Notes: generated from the letters alone by a model not told the origin. A stretch of 64,000 nucleotides of DNA from Pontibacillus chungwhensis BH030062 (GCF_000770675.1 NZ_AVBG01000009.1:1-64000); one strand, 5' to 3'. Positions 45,677 through 55,679 are shown, counted from the stretch's first letter. Translations and numbers: made by a program.

Positions 45677-47095
45677 ATGAACCATACATCAATTGGGAAG
45701 CTATTACCGGTAGATGGCTACCGATTAACAGTCGCTCGGAGCATGCCCATGGATTTCACAATGTCCCTAACTCATTTATATCAGCCTTTAATCGGAAATG
45801 AATCCATTAGTCTATACCAAACATTATTGTCAGAGTATGATCTCCAAGAGGAAGTAGGGGGCGTGAATACACACCATCTATTGATGAGTTACCTCAATCT
45901 CCCTTTAAATCATATTTACGAAGCAAGGAAACGGTTAGAAGCCATAGGGCTTCTTCGAACTTTTGTTGATCAATCTGAGGACCAAACGGTTTATACGTAT
46001 GTACTACTTCGTCCATTTACCCCGAGTGAATTCTTTGCGGACGAGATGTTATCCTTGTTACTATATCATCATCTTGGTCAACAAAAGTACGAACGATTAC
46101 AACGTACGTTTTCAGGTGGTTCTTCGTCTTATCGTAAAGGAGAAGAAGTCACTTCTTCCTTTGAGCACGTATTCTCGATGGGTGGGATGACCACTGAACC
46201 ACCACCCACTCATTTTAAAGAGCAAGACCAAGAATTAGTGGAGAGTCAAGGTGCTAACATACAGGAGAGCCGAATTGACTTTTCCTATATAAAACAATCA
46301 CTCGACCAGAGAATGTTACCTGTGCAGAGTATTCTCTCCAATCAGAACCAAAAAGTGCTTTCTCAACTTTCTTTATTATATAATCTAACTACTAATGATG
46401 TTGAAAAAGCGATCTTGTGGGCTCTTAACGATGAGAATCAATTGGACCTTTCTGAGTTAAAAGAGGCTTGTCATGACCTTTACCAAAGTAAAGGAGGACA
46501 AAGTGACAATCTCCAGGTCACTCATCAACGTGATTCGTTATCTGTCGCTAATGACCAAGAGGCTCCAAAAGAGCAACCAGATAATAAGGAAGAAGCTCTA
46601 ATTAAACGCTTGGAACAGATCTCTCCTAGAGAACTGTTGCTAGATCTCTCGGGAGGTGCAGAACCACCTGAGAAGGATTTGCGAATGATTCGTGATATCA
46701 TGACCCAACAAGGATTAACACCTGGCGTGATGAATGTGTTAATTTATTATGTATTACTTAAAACAGATATGAAGTTATCGAAAAATTACATGGAAACCAT
46801 CGCAGGCCATTGGACGAGGCTTCAGGTGAAAACGGTTCGTCATGCAATGCGGGTTGCGAAAACAGAAAATAAAAAATATCAACAATGGGCGAATAACCGT
46901 AAAAGCGGAGGGAACCGTTCTTACAATAAGAATCAAAAGCAAGACGTCCTTCCTGATTGGTTTAAGGATCAAAAAGGTCAAAAGGATCAGTCGAGTGAAG
47001 ATCAGGCTCCTAAACGCAAAGATGGGAAATCTGCCTCGGATATTGAACGTGAAAAGCAAGAGTTAGCAGAAGCTTTAAAGAACATGGATGATTAA
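45677..47095 (+). CDS. dnaB: Helicase-loading protein DnaB (primosome initiation)
   Basis: A 472-residue protein, the same length as B. subtilis DnaB, which differs from the E. coli helicase of that name. With DnaD and DnaI it loads the replicative helicase at oriC and at restart sites. Two DDBH domains are expected; the C-terminal one is visible around 370-440 with YYVLLKTDMKLSKNYMETIAGHW, the motif binding ssDNA. The tail is charged and low in complexity. ATG at 45677 follows GGAGGG; upstream in-frame codons to 45581 lack a ribosome site. Confidence 0.93.
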   Translation: MNHTSIGKLLPVDGYRLTVARSMPMDFTMSLTHLYQPLIGNESISLYQTLLSEYDLQEEVGGVNTHHLLMSYLNLPLNHIYEARKRLEAIGLLRTFVDQSEDQTVYTYVLLRPFTPSEFFADEMLSLLLYHHLGQQKYERLQRTFSGGSSSYRKGEEVTSSFEHVFSMGGMTTEPPPTHFKEQDQELVESQGANIQESRIDFSYIKQSLDQRMLPVQSILSNQNQKVLSQLSLLYNLTTNDVEKAILWALNDENQLDLSELKEACHDLYQSKGGQSDNLQVTHQRDSLSVANDQEAPKEQPDNKEEALIKRLEQISPRELLLDLSGGAEPPEKDLRMIRDIMTQQGLTPGVMNVLIYYVLLKTDMKLSKNYMETIAGHWTRLQVKTVRHAMRVAKTENKKYQQWANNRKSGGNRSYNKNQKQDVLPDWFKDQKGQKDQSSEDQAPKRKDGKSASDIEREKQELAEALKNMDD

Positions 47096-47129
47096 TGTTT
47101 ACGAATAATTTGATTTAAGGATGAGTGAA

Positions 47130-48056
47130 ATGGAACCGATCCAAACAGCTTTGAAGAAGTGGATGAGGGAAAGTAAAAACTTTCAGGAGCATTATCAAAG
47201 TATGCGTGAGGCAATCTTGAAAGATCCTGATATTCAACAAATTTTGCAGGAGCACTCGAACCTCTCTCGTCATGATGTAGAACGTCATTTAATGAAATTA
47301 TATGAGTATCAATCCCAATCTAAGCGCTGTGAAGGATGTCCTTCTCTGGAGAATTGTCAGAATTTGGTCTCAGGTTACTCTCCGAATCTTCATGTTCAGG
47401 GGAAAGAGATTAGATTGACGTATGAGATGTGTCCTCGTAAAAGACAATCTCAACAACAAGACGAGAAGCGTTCATTCATTAACAGTTTGTATATGCCAAA
47501 GGACATTGTGGAAGCTAAGTTTAAAGACTTAGATCCAGATGATCGTTACGAAGCGATTCGTCAAGCGATGAACTATACAGAGAATGCTGAAACGGAAAAG
47601 GGCAATAAAGGTTTATATTTCCACGGACCGTTTGGAGTTGGCAAAACACATCTTTTGGGAGCTATTGCCAATAAATTAGCGAATAAACGAATTGCCTCTT
47701 ACTTGATTTACATGCCCGAACTAGTTCGGGAGATGAAGTCTTCATTAGGAGACAACACGTTAAAAGAGAAAGTTGAAAAGTTCAAAACGGTTCCAGTTTT
47801 GATGCTTGATGATATTGGAGCTGAATCCATGTCATCTTGGTTCCGTGATGAAATATTAGGTTCAATTTTACAATATCGTATGATGGAACGACTGCCTGTT
47901 TTCTTTACCTCTAATTACAATCTTGAAGAGCTCGAAAAGCATCTTATGACGAATAATCGTGGAGATGTTGAGCAATTGAAGGCTGGGAGAATTATTGAAC
48001 GTATTAAACAAGTAAGTAACCCGGTAGAAGTTATTGGACAGAATCGACGTAGCTAA
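47130..48056 (+). CDS. dnaI: Primosomal protein DnaI (helicase loader ATPase)
   Basis: A 308-residue AAA+ helicase loader. The N-terminal domain (1-130) has the zinc-binding cysteine/histidine cluster (CEGCPSLENC, CPRKR). The ATPase domain has Walker A GPFGVGKT at 166-173 and Walker B VLMLDDIGAES. It loads the DnaC helicase with DnaB and DnaD. The ATG at 47130 (MEPIQ) is preferred over one three codons upstream, as AAGGATGAG is then well spaced and the N-terminus equals B. subtilis DnaI. Confidence 0.94.
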   Translation: MEPIQTALKKWMRESKNFQEHYQSMREAILKDPDIQQILQEHSNLSRHDVERHLMKLYEYQSQSKRCEGCPSLENCQNLVSGYSPNLHVQGKEIRLTYEMCPRKRQSQQQDEKRSFINSLYMPKDIVEAKFKDLDPDDRYEAIRQAMNYTENAETEKGNKGLYFHGPFGVGKTHLLGAIANKLANKRIASYLIYMPELVREMKSSLGDNTLKEKVEKFKTVPVLMLDDIGAESMSSWFRDEILGSILQYRMMERLPVFFTSNYNLEELEKHLMTNNRGDVEQLKAGRIIERIKQVSNPVEVIGQNRRS

Positions 48057-48074
48057 AACAATAAGTGAACCGTT

Positions 48075-48124
48075 AGCAGCTCTGCCAGAGGGTCATCCCT
48101 CTGGCAGAGCTGCTTTTTTATTTT
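48075..48124 (+). terminator. Strong terminator of dnaB-dnaI operon
   Basis: A perfect 18-bp stem (48075-48092 with 48097-48114) around a 4-base loop, followed by TTTTTATTTTTT. Confidence 0.95.
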
Positions 48125-48149
48125 TTGTACAAGCACCCTTATACGGAAG

Positions 48150-48538
48150 ACTCGAAGTTGAGCTATTACAGCTGGAAGGGGGCCGTCAGCGTTTATGAGT
48201 GCTTGGGCTTGCTCGGGGACAACTCGCTTTCCTGCGGGGAGCTGGGAAGCCTCCTCGTTCGCTTTCGCTCTCTGTGGGGTCTTCCCTAGGCTCCTTTTCC
48301 CGCGGGAGTCTCGCAGTCCCCGAGCAAGCCCTGGCTTTAAAGAGGTGAACGGCCCCGCAGTTCGCACCTAAAGTTCAGATGTCACTTATATGGCATGTTT
48401 TCGTTCACTCTTATATAGCAAATATGGGCCTGGAACTGCGAGACTCACCAGTTCAGCTCCCCGCAGGGAAAGTGAGTGGCTTCCAGGTCCACCTTACTAT
48501 CAATTAAAGCAAACGGAAACATTCTCTCAGCTTCGAGT
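48150..48538 (+). repeat. Composite palindromic repeat, copy 4 (PAL-4)
   Basis: The copy with best-preserved ends: ACTCGAAGTTGAG (48150-48162) and CTCAGCTTCGAGT (48526-48538) are 13-bp terminal inverted repeats with one mismatch. Arm A is 48205-48331 (GGGCTTGCTCGGGGAC with its complement) and the shortened arm B is 48425-48492. The linker contains GAACGGCCCCGC. The sub-terminal CCGTCAGCGTTT and AAAGCAAACGG are also partly inverted. The stretch from 48539 to ytxC is AT-rich and holds no gene. Confidence 0.87.
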
Positions 48539-48694
48539 ATACAAAAGTCTTACTTTTATCTTTAATAACTCCGTGCCTAAAAGTTGTGAAAAAAGGAGAT
48601 TACTAAAGTTTTTTACAGAGAACAATCATTTTTCACGTTTTCTTCCCATATACTTTAACAGTTTATTGTACCACTTGTGGAGGGAGGGAAGACG

Positions 48695-49543
48695 TTGGCC
48701 GAGATCTATTTTTCTAATAAAAAAGAAGCCCTGTCATTTTGTGATTTTCTATTTGCGCAGAAAGACGAAATGAGCGTGCAATGGCATTATCACAAGAAAT
48801 GGGGACATGTTGTACTTGTTAACGAGAATCAGGGGAAAGAGGAGCGGATCGTACGCGGGCTAATCCATGTCTATGTCATACATAGAGAGCGATCCTGGCT
48901 AACAGACATCATACGGAATTGCTACTACTTCAGCGATGATGATGAAGTAGCTCACATATATGAATTGTGTTGTTCTTTTAGGGACGAGCCAGATCATTGG
49001 GGGGAAGACCATCCATCTTCTTACCGCCACAGTCAACAATTAGAGCGGTTGAAAGAAGTTTTCAAAGAGGCACTCGAGGAGGGTAAAGGGTTTGCATTTG
49101 ATTCCATTATTACATTTCGCTTTCAGCGATTTTATGATGAATTGATTGAGGTCGTAGGAGAAGCAATAGATGAATATAAAAGAGAACAGGATTATCAGAC
49201 ATATATTCAACATCTAAGGGATTACTTACAAGCTAACCCTTCAAAAGTAGAGATGTTAACTATTGTGCAAAGCCAACCTTTTATCTTTTATTCTCATAAA
49301 GGTCGTCGCTATACGTCTGAAGAAATTAAGAAATTGACTGCCGACCATCCTTTATATTTGTTTGGACTTGGAACAGACGAGTTAGACTTGACTCCTATAA
49401 TGGCTCTTGCTCCAAACCGGATTTCGATTTATGGGAATGACCCTGGTGATCCAAAGACGCTGACTGTGATGAACATCTTCCAAGAACGTGCTGAATTTCT
49501 TCCGTTAAACAAATTTCCATTTAAAAGATTATCTCCGTTCTAA
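48695..49543 (+). CDS. ytxC: YtxC-like sporulation-associated protein
   Basis: A 282-residue soluble protein of the YtxC family (B. subtilis YtxC is 281). Conserved regions include FDSIITFRFQRFYDELIEVVGEAIDEYKREQDYQ and LYLFGLGTDELDLTPIMALAPNRISIYG. Function is unknown; the family is restricted to spore formers and annotated as sporulation protein. The TTG at 48695 follows GGAGGGAGG; a GTG at 48677 would lie inside the ribosome site. It sits between dnaI and thrS, as in B. subtilis. Confidence 0.87.
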   Translation: MAEIYFSNKKEALSFCDFLFAQKDEMSVQWHYHKKWGHVVLVNENQGKEERIVRGLIHVYVIHRERSWLTDIIRNCYYFSDDDEVAHIYELCCSFRDEPDHWGEDHPSSYRHSQQLERLKEVFKEALEEGKGFAFDSIITFRFQRFYDELIEVVGEAIDEYKREQDYQTYIQHLRDYLQANPSKVEMLTIVQSQPFIFYSHKGRRYTSEEIKKLTADHPLYLFGLGTDELDLTPIMALAPNRISIYGNDPGDPKTLTVMNIFQERAEFLPLNKFPFKRLSPF

Positions 49544-49611
49544 AAATGGGCTTGCTTTTCGCATTTATTCCCATTATACTAACTTCTATAAAGTTTAAAT
49601 CTAATTTATAT

Positions 49612-49862
49612 CAGTGATGATGAGGATAAGAATGAGTTGCATCGGCTTACGCAGAGAGGGAAGTCATAGGCTGGAAGCTTCCTGAGTACGACACTTGTTT
49701 ACCACCTCTGAACTCTGTTTACGAACCATTCAGTAGTAAACAGCGACTCGTCCTCGTTACGGATGTGCTAATGAAGCCGCAGTTATGACTGTGGGAATTT
49801 GGGTGGAACCACGGGTATAACGCTCGTCCCTTCGCTATTGTGCAAGGGATGGGCGTTTTTTA
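49612..49862 (+). promoter_or_regulatory. T-box riboswitch of thrS
   Basis: A tRNA-sensing leader: stem I begins near GATGAGGATAAGAATGAG, a TTTACC segment offers an ACC (Thr) specifier codon, the T-box core GGGTGGAACCACGGG is at 49801-49815, and the terminator AACGCTCGTCCCTT/AAGGGATGGGCGTT with six Ts closes it. Uncharged tRNA-Thr should favour the antiterminator and allow thrS transcription. The specifier choice is by eye. Confidence 0.9.
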
Positions 49863-49931
49863 TTTTGGCTTTGTTTATTTATACTAAGATAACAAAGTAG
49901 ATCGATTATTTATAAAAGGAGTGACATACAC

Positions 49932-51869
49932 ATGTCGGAAGCAATTCAATTAACATTTCCAGATGGTGCGGTTAAGGAGTTTTCGCAAGGAACGACGACA
50001 GAAGATGTAGCTGCTTCCATTAGCTCAGGCTTAAAGAAGCAAGCGTTGGCAGGGAAATACAATGGTCAACTGATTGACCTTCGCCGTCCTATTCCTGGTG
50101 ATGGTTCTATAGAAATCGTAACAATTCGAGATGAAGAAGGTATAGAGGTTCTTCGTCACTCAACAGCACACCTAATGGCTCAAGCTGTAAAACGTATTTA
50201 TGGTAATGTAAACCTGGGAGTAGGTCCTGTTATTGAAAATGGTTTCTATTACGATATGGATCTAGGTACGTCTATTACGCCTGAAGATCTGAAGAAGATT
50301 GAAAAAGAAATGCAAAAGATCACTAGTGAAAACTTAGAGGTTGAGCGTCTTGAGGTTTCCCGTGAAGAAGCTAAAGATATGTATCGCGAAATCGGTGATG
50401 AGTTAAAGCTTGAACTGATTGACGATATCCCTGAAGGTGAATCCGTAACGATTTACAAGCAAGGGGAATTCTTTGATCTTTGTCGTGGACCTCACGTCCC
50501 TTCTACAAACAAAATCAAAGTCTTTAAACTATTAAGCGTCTCTGGTGCATACTGGCGTGGAGATAGTGATAATCAAATGCTTCAACGCATCTATGGTACG
50601 GCTTTTGAAAAGAAAGATCATTTAGAAGAATACCTAAAAATGCGTGAAGAGGCCAAAGAACGTGATCACCGTAAACTTGGGAAAGAATTAGATATCTTCA
50701 CAGTTTCGCAAAAGGTAGGTCAAGGTCTTCCTCTATGGCTGCCAAAGGGCGCTACCATTCGTCGTACAATTGAACGTTACATCGTTGACTTAGAGGAACG
50801 TCTTGGCTACGACCACGTGTATACACCAGTGCTTGGGTCCGTAGATCTATATAAAACAAGTGGACACTGGGATCATTATCAGGATGACATGTTCCCTACG
50901 ATGGAAATGGATAATGAAGATCTAGTTCTGCGTCCGATGAACTGTCCTCACCATATGATGGTTTATAAAAATCAGCTACACAGTTACCGTAATCTACCAG
51001 TACGTATCGCGGAATTAGGTACCATGCACCGTTATGAAATGTCTGGTGCATTAGCAGGACTTCAGCGTGTGCGCGCCATGACGTTAAATGACGCTCACAT
51101 CTTTGCTCGTCCAGATCAACTGAAAGAAGAATTCATTCGTGTTGTTCGTATGATTCAAGAAGTATACAAAGACTTTGGTCTTGAAAATTACTACTTCCGT
51201 TTGTCCTATCGTGATAAAGAAGACAAAGAGAAGTATGTGGATAATGATGAGATGTGGGATAAAGCGCAAGCTCTTCTAAAAGAAACAATGGAAGACCTTG
51301 AGGTAGAGTACGTAGAAGCAGAAGGTGAAGCAGCATTCTATGGTCCGAAATTAGATGTACAAGTAAAAACAGCGCTTGGTAAGGACGAAACGCTTTCAAC
51401 TGTACAGCTTGACTTCCACTTACCAGAACGTTTTGACTTAACATATATTGGTGAAGATGGGGCACACCATCGCCCTGTTGTTATCCACCGTGGTGTGGTT
51501 TCAACAATGGAACGTTTCGTTGCCTTCTTAATCGAAGAGTACAAAGGAGCCTTCCCGACATGGTTAGCACCTGTTCAAGCGAAGATCATTCCTGTATCTG
51601 CTGATGTTCATTTAGACTATGCCAAGAAGGTAGAAGATGAACTGAAGTATGCGGGCGTGCGTGTTGAAGTAGATGAGCGCGATGAGAAGATTGGTTATAA
51701 GATTCGTGAAGCTCAGATGCAAAAAGTCCCTTATCAACTTGTGGTAGGAGATAATGAAATTGAAGCAAGCGGTGTGAACATTCGTCGTTATGGAGAGAAA
51801 GACTCTGAAACAAAATCTCTTCAAGACTTCGTAGCTCAGATCAAACAAGAAATAAGTGGAAAGCAATAA
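49932..51869 (+). CDS. thrS: Threonyl-tRNA synthetase
   Basis: A 645-residue class II synthetase. Order: TGS domain (1-62), editing domain with HSTAH at 76-80 and CRGPHVPST, catalytic core (about 240-535; motif 2 [15 protein letters not shown], motif 3 [14 protein letters not shown]), anticodon-binding domain (about 545-640). AAAGGAGTGA precedes the ATG. The T-box leader controls it. Single gene with its own terminator. Confidence 0.97.
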   Translation: MSEAIQLTFPDGAVKEFSQGTTTEDVAASISSGLKKQALAGKYNGQLIDLRRPIPGDGSIEIVTIRDEEGIEVLRHSTAHLMAQAVKRIYGNVNLGVGPVIENGFYYDMDLGTSITPEDLKKIEKEMQKITSENLEVERLEVSREEAKDMYREIGDELKLELIDDIPEGESVTIYKQGEFFDLCRGPHVPSTNKIKVFKLLSVSGAYWRGDSDNQMLQRIYGTAFEKKDHLEEYLKMREEAKERDHRKLGKELDIFTVSQKVGQGLPLWLPKGATIRRTIERYIVDLEERLGYDHVYTPVLGSVDLYKTSGHWDHYQDDMFPTMEMDNEDLVLRPMNCPHHMMVYKNQLHSYRNLPVRIAELGTMHRYEMSGALAGLQRVRAMTLNDAHIFARPDQLKEEFIRVVRMIQEVYKDFGLENYYFRLSYRDKEDKEKYVDNDEMWDKAQALLKETMEDLEVEYVEAEGEAAFYGPKLDVQVKTALGKDETLSTVQLDFHLPERFDLTYIGEDGAHHRPVVIHRGVVSTMERFVAFLIEEYKGAFPTWLAPVQAKIIPVSADVHLDYAKKVEDELKYAGVRVEVDERDEKIGYKIREAQMQKVPYQLVVGDNEIEASGVNIRRYGEKDSETKSLQDFVAQIKQEISGKQ

Positions 51870-51876
51870 ATATTCT

Positions 51877-51914
51877 AACCCCCAAATCTTATACGTTTTG
51901 GGGGTTTTTTATTT
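51877..51914 (+). terminator. Terminator after thrS
   Basis: AACCCCCAAA pairs with TTTGGGGGTT around a ~12-base loop, followed by a six-T run. Confidence 0.93.
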
Positions 51915-52054
51915 CGTGAATTTCAAGCCTTATAAAGAAACATAAACAAACCCATAATATTCCATGTATTTGTGTTATTATGGAACTAGTGAAGAAATAT
52001 AGATATGCCCTATTTTTGTTAAGTAGCTGGGCCATTATAAAGGAGAGATGTATA

Positions 52055-52570
52055 TTGTCTAAGATAATGAAGATCTCTATAGCTGTGATAGCGGCGTCCA
52101 TTTTGACAATCGGCACTCTTTTTGCGGTGATTATTAATCAAGGTACACATAAGGCAGGGGACGAAGGGGCTGCCGAGACAGCAGGCGGTTCTAATGTAGA
52201 AAATTCTAATGAAGAAGAGACACACTTTGATGGAATTGGAAAAAAAGTCGAAACTGTGCATTATAAGTTTAACAAAGCCCTTGGTCATGGGAGTTATGCA
52301 AGCCTTAACCAACAAGACTTTAACGGACTTAAGGATATGGTCAAACCAATAGAGAGTCTGCTTGATGAGACTGAAGATGAATTGATAAGGAAAGATCTTG
52401 AGAACGCACTTTATTACTTGCAGGCAGCCCAATCTGGACAAGACACTACAGAATTAAGAACGGTTCATCGTATCTTGCATGATCTTGATTTTCATATCAA
52501 TGGCCCCACAAGCGATAATATAGAGTGGGGATACACTTACCTTGGGGATGGGGAAAGCATACCTAAGTAG
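52055..52570 (+). CDS. Membrane-anchored hypothetical protein
   Basis: A 171-residue protein with one N-terminal membrane helix (about 6-27) after a short basic stretch, then an acidic, probably extracytoplasmic domain. Residues 28-60 are low-complexity Glu/Gly/Asn; the rest is helical with LYYLQAAQSGQDTTELRTVHRILHDLD. No family is recognised. TTG at 52055 follows AAAGGAGAG; the ATG four codons later is an alternative. It stands alone between thrS and the infC leader. Confidence 0.65.
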   Translation: MSKIMKISIAVIAASILTIGTLFAVIINQGTHKAGDEGAAETAGGSNVENSNEEETHFDGIGKKVETVHYKFNKALGHGSYASLNQQDFNGLKDMVKPIESLLDETEDELIRKDLENALYYLQAAQSGQDTTELRTVHRILHDLDFHINGPTSDNIEWGYTYLGDGESIPK

Positions 52571-52746
52571 AGCTAATGTGAACAAGGAGAAGTGTGCAAG
52601 AAATAAATGACTTCCCTTGTTAAGTGTAACGAAAGCATGTTGACTAAAAGGGATAAGTTAAAAATTTAGGTTGCAAATATACGCTATATCATATATCCTT
52701 AAAAAGTCATGCACAGAAGATGTGCATAAAAAAGATTGGTTTACGT

Positions 52747-52775
52747 TTGACATTGTTTTTTAAACGTGCTATTCT
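52747..52775 (+). promoter_or_regulatory. Sigma-A promoter of infC operon
   Basis: Consensus TTGACA (52747-52752), 17 bases, TATTCT (52770-52775). Confidence 0.78.
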
Positions 52776-52782
52776 CAATAAG

Positions 52783-52935
52783 GTAAACTTAATATTGTCT
52801 GAGACAAGTAGAAGCACCCGCTTCTCACCTGATTGACACTCTTATGAGTAGTTACCAGGTATGATTTTCTAAACGTAATTGGGAAACGTGTGGGTGCAGT
52901 ATGTGTGCCGACACTTTTTTTGATTGTCTGAAATT
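52783..52935 (+). promoter_or_regulatory. L20-type autoregulatory leader of infC-rpmI-rplT
   Basis: The leader begins with GAGACAAGTAGAAGCACCCGCTTCTCACC-like features seen before infC in bacilli (52801-52829). GTGGGTGC at 52890-52897 can pair with GCACCC, and a short GTGT/ACAC stem followed by seven Ts at about 52905-52922 forms a candidate attenuator. Ribosomal protein L20 is known to terminate this operon in B. subtilis through such a leader. Confidence 0.72.
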
Positions 52936-53012
52936 ACAACCATGATTGAGATACACTTGTCTATAAACAGACGTATATAAACCTTTTTAATAAACCTTGG
53001 AGGTGGCTGGTT

Positions 53013-53531
53013 ATTAGCAAAGATATGATCGTCAATGAAAAGATTCGTGCTCGCGAAGTTCGTCTCATTGATTCAAACGGAGACCAATTAGGCGTTAAAT
53101 CCAAAAACGAGGCTTTAGATATTGCAGCTAATGCAAATCTTGATCTTGTAATGGTAGCTCCAAATGCGAAACCGCCAGTATGTCGTATCATGGACTATGG
53201 TAAATATCGCTTTGAGCAACAGAAGAAAGATAAAGAAGCGCGTAAGAAGCAAAAAGTCATTAACGTGAAGGAAGTTCGCCTGAGCCCTGGTATCGAAGAA
53301 CATGACTTCAATACGAAGCTACGCAATGCGCGTAAGTTCTTATCGAAGGGCGATAAAGTGAAAGCAGCTGTTCGTTTCCGCGGACGCGCAATCACTCACA
53401 AAGAATTAGGCCAAAAAGTGCTTGATCGCTTGGCTGAAGAATGTAAAGATCTGTCCACGGTTGAAACAAAACCGAAAATGGAAGGTCGTAACATGTTTAT
53501 GATGCTCGCTCCAGTAAACGAGAAGCAATAA
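53013..53531 (+). CDS. infC: Translation initiation factor IF-3
   Basis: A 172-residue IF-3 with N-terminal domain (residues 1-80), the basic linker [20 protein letters not shown] and the C-terminal 30S-binding domain. It prevents premature subunit joining and checks the start codon. The likely start is the non-canonical ATT at 53013, 6 bases after GGAGGTGG; it adds ISKD, as in Bacillus and Geobacillus IF-3. The ATG at 53025 is too far from that ribosome site. AUU starts allow IF-3 to repress its own synthesis. Confidence 0.93.
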   Translation: MSKDMIVNEKIRAREVRLIDSNGDQLGVKSKNEALDIAANANLDLVMVAPNAKPPVCRIMDYGKYRFEQQKKDKEARKKQKVINVKEVRLSPGIEEHDFNTKLRNARKFLSKGDKVKAAVRFRGRAITHKELGQKVLDRLAEECKDLSTVETKPKMEGRNMFMMLAPVNEKQ

Positions 53532-53569
53532 ACGTGATTCTAACATATTTCTAAAGGGAGGAATTACTC

Positions 53570-53767
53570 ATGTCAAAAATGAAGACTCACAAAGGTTCTC
53601 AGAAACGCTTTCGTCGTACAGGTAGTGGCAAAGTTAAACGTTCTCACGCATTCACTAGTCACTTGTTCGCTAACAAATCTCAAAAGCAAAAGCGTAAACT
53701 ACGTAAAGACGCACTAGTTTCTAGTGGCGACTTAAAGCGTATCGAAGCTATGCTTCCTAAGAAATAA
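53570..53767 (+). CDS. rpmI: 50S ribosomal protein L35
   Basis: A 65-residue highly basic protein with the L35 signature [22 protein letters not shown] and ending in LPKK. AAAGGGAGG precedes the ATG. Middle gene of the infC-rpmI-rplT operon. Confidence 0.97.
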   Translation: MSKMKTHKGSQKRFRRTGSGKVKRSHAFTSHLFANKSQKQKRKLRKDALVSSGDLKRIEAMLPKK

Positions 53768-53808
53768 TCGAATTTAACTATTAAGTTGAAATACAGGAGG
53801 GAACTATT

Positions 53809-54165
53809 ATGGCACGTGTTAAAGGTGGAACAGTCACTCGCCAACGTCGTAAGCGCGTCTTAAAGCTTGCTAAAGGTTATTATGGTTCAAAACATGCTCT
53901 TTTCAAAACAGCAAAACAACAGGTAATGAAATCAGGTCAGTATGCATACCGTGACCGTCGTCAGAAAAAACGTGATTTCCGTAAATTATGGATCGCACGT
54001 ATTAACGCTGCGGCACGTATGAACGACATTTCTTACAGCCGTCTAATGCACGGACTTAAATTAGCTGGCGTTGAAGTTAACCGCAAAATGCTAGCTGATC
54101 TTGCTGTTACTGACGAAAAAGGGTTCGCTGCACTAGCTGAACAAGCTAAAGCCGCTCTTAAATAA
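53809..54165 (+). CDS. rplT: 50S ribosomal protein L20
   Basis: A 118-residue basic protein, complete, with [21 protein letters not shown] at the start and the [22 protein letters not shown] globular end. L20 assembles early on 23S rRNA and feeds back on its own operon through the leader. AGGAGGG precedes the ATG; a terminator follows directly. Confidence 0.97.
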   Translation: MARVKGGTVTRQRRKRVLKLAKGYYGSKHALFKTAKQQVMKSGQYAYRDRRQKKRDFRKLWIARINAAARMNDISYSRLMHGLKLAGVEVNRKMLADLAVTDEKGFAALAEQAKAALK

Positions 54166-54177
54166 GCAGAATCAGAC

Positions 54178-54218
54178 GAAAGCCATTTTCCTACCGTATA
54201 GGGAAATGGCTTTTTTTT
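54178..54218 (+). terminator. Terminator of infC-rpmI-rplT operon
   Basis: AAAGCCATTTTCC pairs with GGGAAATGGCTTT around a 9-base loop, followed by eight Ts. Confidence 0.93.
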
Positions 54219-54265
54219 ACTTGATAGAGTGGTAATAAATTTAATGAAAGATAGGGGAGATATAG

Positions 54266-54535
54266 ATGGGGGGCATATTCATTTGGTATCTTGTTGCTGT
54301 GAACGCCGTCGCATTAATACAAATGCAACAGGATAAATCAAGAGCAGTTAAAGAAGAGTGGAGAATCTCTGAAAAACAGCTATGGATTGTAACGCTTATA
54401 GGAGGATCACTCGGCTCCTATTTAGGGATGAAATGGTTTCGGCACAAAACAAAGCACACCGCTTTTGTAATCGGGGTACCAGTTACGTTGATTGCTCATT
54501 GCTTTTTAGTCGTGTTCCTTGCGATGAAGTATTAG
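54266..54535 (+). CDS. ysdA: DUF1294 membrane protein YsdA
   Basis: An 89-residue DUF1294 protein: helix (about 3-20), an NAVALIQMQQDKSRA segment that includes the DKxxA motif, RISEKQLWIVTLIGGSLGSYLGM with the family's GG(S/A)xG pattern, and the RHKTKHTAF motif before the last helix. Function unknown. It starts 100 bases after rplT, the place of ysdA in B. subtilis. AGGGGAGA precedes the ATG. Confidence 0.9.
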   Translation: MGGIFIWYLVAVNAVALIQMQQDKSRAVKEEWRISEKQLWIVTLIGGSLGSYLGMKWFRHKTKHTAFVIGVPVTLIAHCFLVVFLAMKY

Positions 54536-54622
54536 TGACATCGCTGAAGACTTATTGTCATAACCGCTCGTCTTCTGTCATAAGTATGTACTATACCGCT
54601 GGACGGAAGGGGTGTGTTCATC

Positions 54623-55195
54623 ATGAATCAGTTTGGGACAGTCGCTATGACCGTCTTGGAGGCAAGTGGCTTCTTTGCACCGCTACTCTTCATAAGTTTT
54701 CACCTGCTACGTCCACTTTTATTTTTGCCTGTTGCGTTTATTTGTATTTCCGGCGGAATTTTATTTGGCGCCGTTACAGGGTCAATTTATAGTGTAATTG
54801 GTGTGACATTGTCTAGCCTGTTATTTTATAAAATGAGCCAATGGATGCCAAAGACACTTCAAAAGCTCGTGAAATTAAAGCATAAGTTATTTGGGAAGCA
54901 TTCTAGCTTTTCTACCTCTCAAATTGCATTACTCCGATTAGTGCCATTTATTCATTTTCATTTAATATCGTTATGCATCATTGAAATGTCCCAGGGTTTT
55001 AAAGATTACATGAAAACTTCCTTTTACTCTAATATCCCATTAGCGGTCGTCTATACCTCTGTTGGTCAGTGGTTATCGAGGTTATCACCATTTGTCATGG
55101 CAGGTTTTTTATTGATGTTGTTAACCTTTATTTATTTATTAAGGCGAAAGGAAATTGTAATCAAATGGGATGACTTCTTCCAAGCAGGTGCATAA
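54623..55195 (+). CDS. TVP38/TMEM64 (VTT domain) membrane protein
   Basis: A 190-residue membrane protein with five or six helices. It shows the VTT-domain pattern: LRPLLFLPVAFICISGGILFGAVTGSIYSVIGVTLSS, then ALLRLVPF and the helix containing SNIPLAVVYTSVGQWL. The family is related to DedA and eukaryotic VMP1/TMEM41B lipid scramblases. GGAAGGGGTG lies about 10 bases before the ATG at 54623. In B. subtilis a relative is YtxB. It closes with a terminator shared with ysdB. Confidence 0.82.
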   Translation: MNQFGTVAMTVLEASGFFAPLLFISFHLLRPLLFLPVAFICISGGILFGAVTGSIYSVIGVTLSSLLFYKMSQWMPKTLQKLVKLKHKLFGKHSSFSTSQIALLRLVPFIHFHLISLCIIEMSQGFKDYMKTSFYSNIPLAVVYTSVGQWLSRLSPFVMAGFLLMLLTFIYLLRRKEIVIKWDDFFQAGA

Positions 55196-55229
55196 AAAGG
55201 CCCGCTCGATTATTCGAGTGGGCCTTTAT
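55195..55229. terminator. Bidirectional terminator between VTT gene and ysdB
   Basis: AAAGGCCCGCTCGA pairs with TCGAGTGGGCCTTT around a 4-base loop with flanking A/T runs. Confidence 0.9.
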
Positions 55230-55245
55230 GGTGCATACCTTAAGC

Positions 55246-55641
55246 TTAATCATTTTGCTGACTCAGCACTAGTTGATTTACAGGGTTTTTCCATTCGACT
55301 TTAGCGTGAGGGTAATGAATCAGGATCTCCTTCTCAACGAAATAAAGATCATTTCGTTCAAACCCCTTTAAAGTATAAGGCTGTCTTGTCCAGACAGAAA
55401 TAGAAACCACATCAAAAGAGTTTTCTGTTGTACCTAAGTATTTCTCCCCTTCAAAGAGTACTCCTTTGTAAGTGAGTAAAAAATTCTTCTTTACATTTTC
55501 GGGGTCATCTAAAAAATAAAATTGCTTTTTATCCTGAGCAAGTTCTAATTTTCGTTTTGGATTCATGATGTATTTGTAAGCTGTGTAGATCAGGAGGACA
55601 GCAGCAAGTAAAAATAATAATCTAAACAAAATGATAATCAT
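55246..55641 (-). CDS. ysdB: Sigma-W pathway protein YsdB
   Basis: A 131-residue protein with one N-terminal membrane helix (about 3-24) and a cytosolic or surface-exposed soluble domain (KKQFYFLDDPENVKKNFLLTYKGVLFEGEKYLG). It matches YsdB, a sigma-W-controlled protein of unknown function in B. subtilis. Its own promoter region here has an exact sigma-W-type site, which supports the identity. AAGGGAG precedes the ATG at 55641. Confidence 0.9.
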   Translation of the reverse strand: MIIILFRLLFLLAAVLLIYTAYKYIMNPKRKLELAQDKKQFYFLDDPENVKKNFLLTYKGVLFEGEKYLGTTENSFDVVSISVWTRQPYTLKGFERNDLYFVEKEILIHYPHAKVEWKNPVNQLVLSQQND

Positions 55642-55679
55642 GTTGATCGACTCCCTTACCGAATCTATCTACCTCTCCA

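Noticed and set aside
48053-48773. Frames through PAL-4 (minus 48053-48367; plus 48390-48773)
   Set aside because: Repeat-derived, without ribosome sites. The second overlaps ytxC in another frame.
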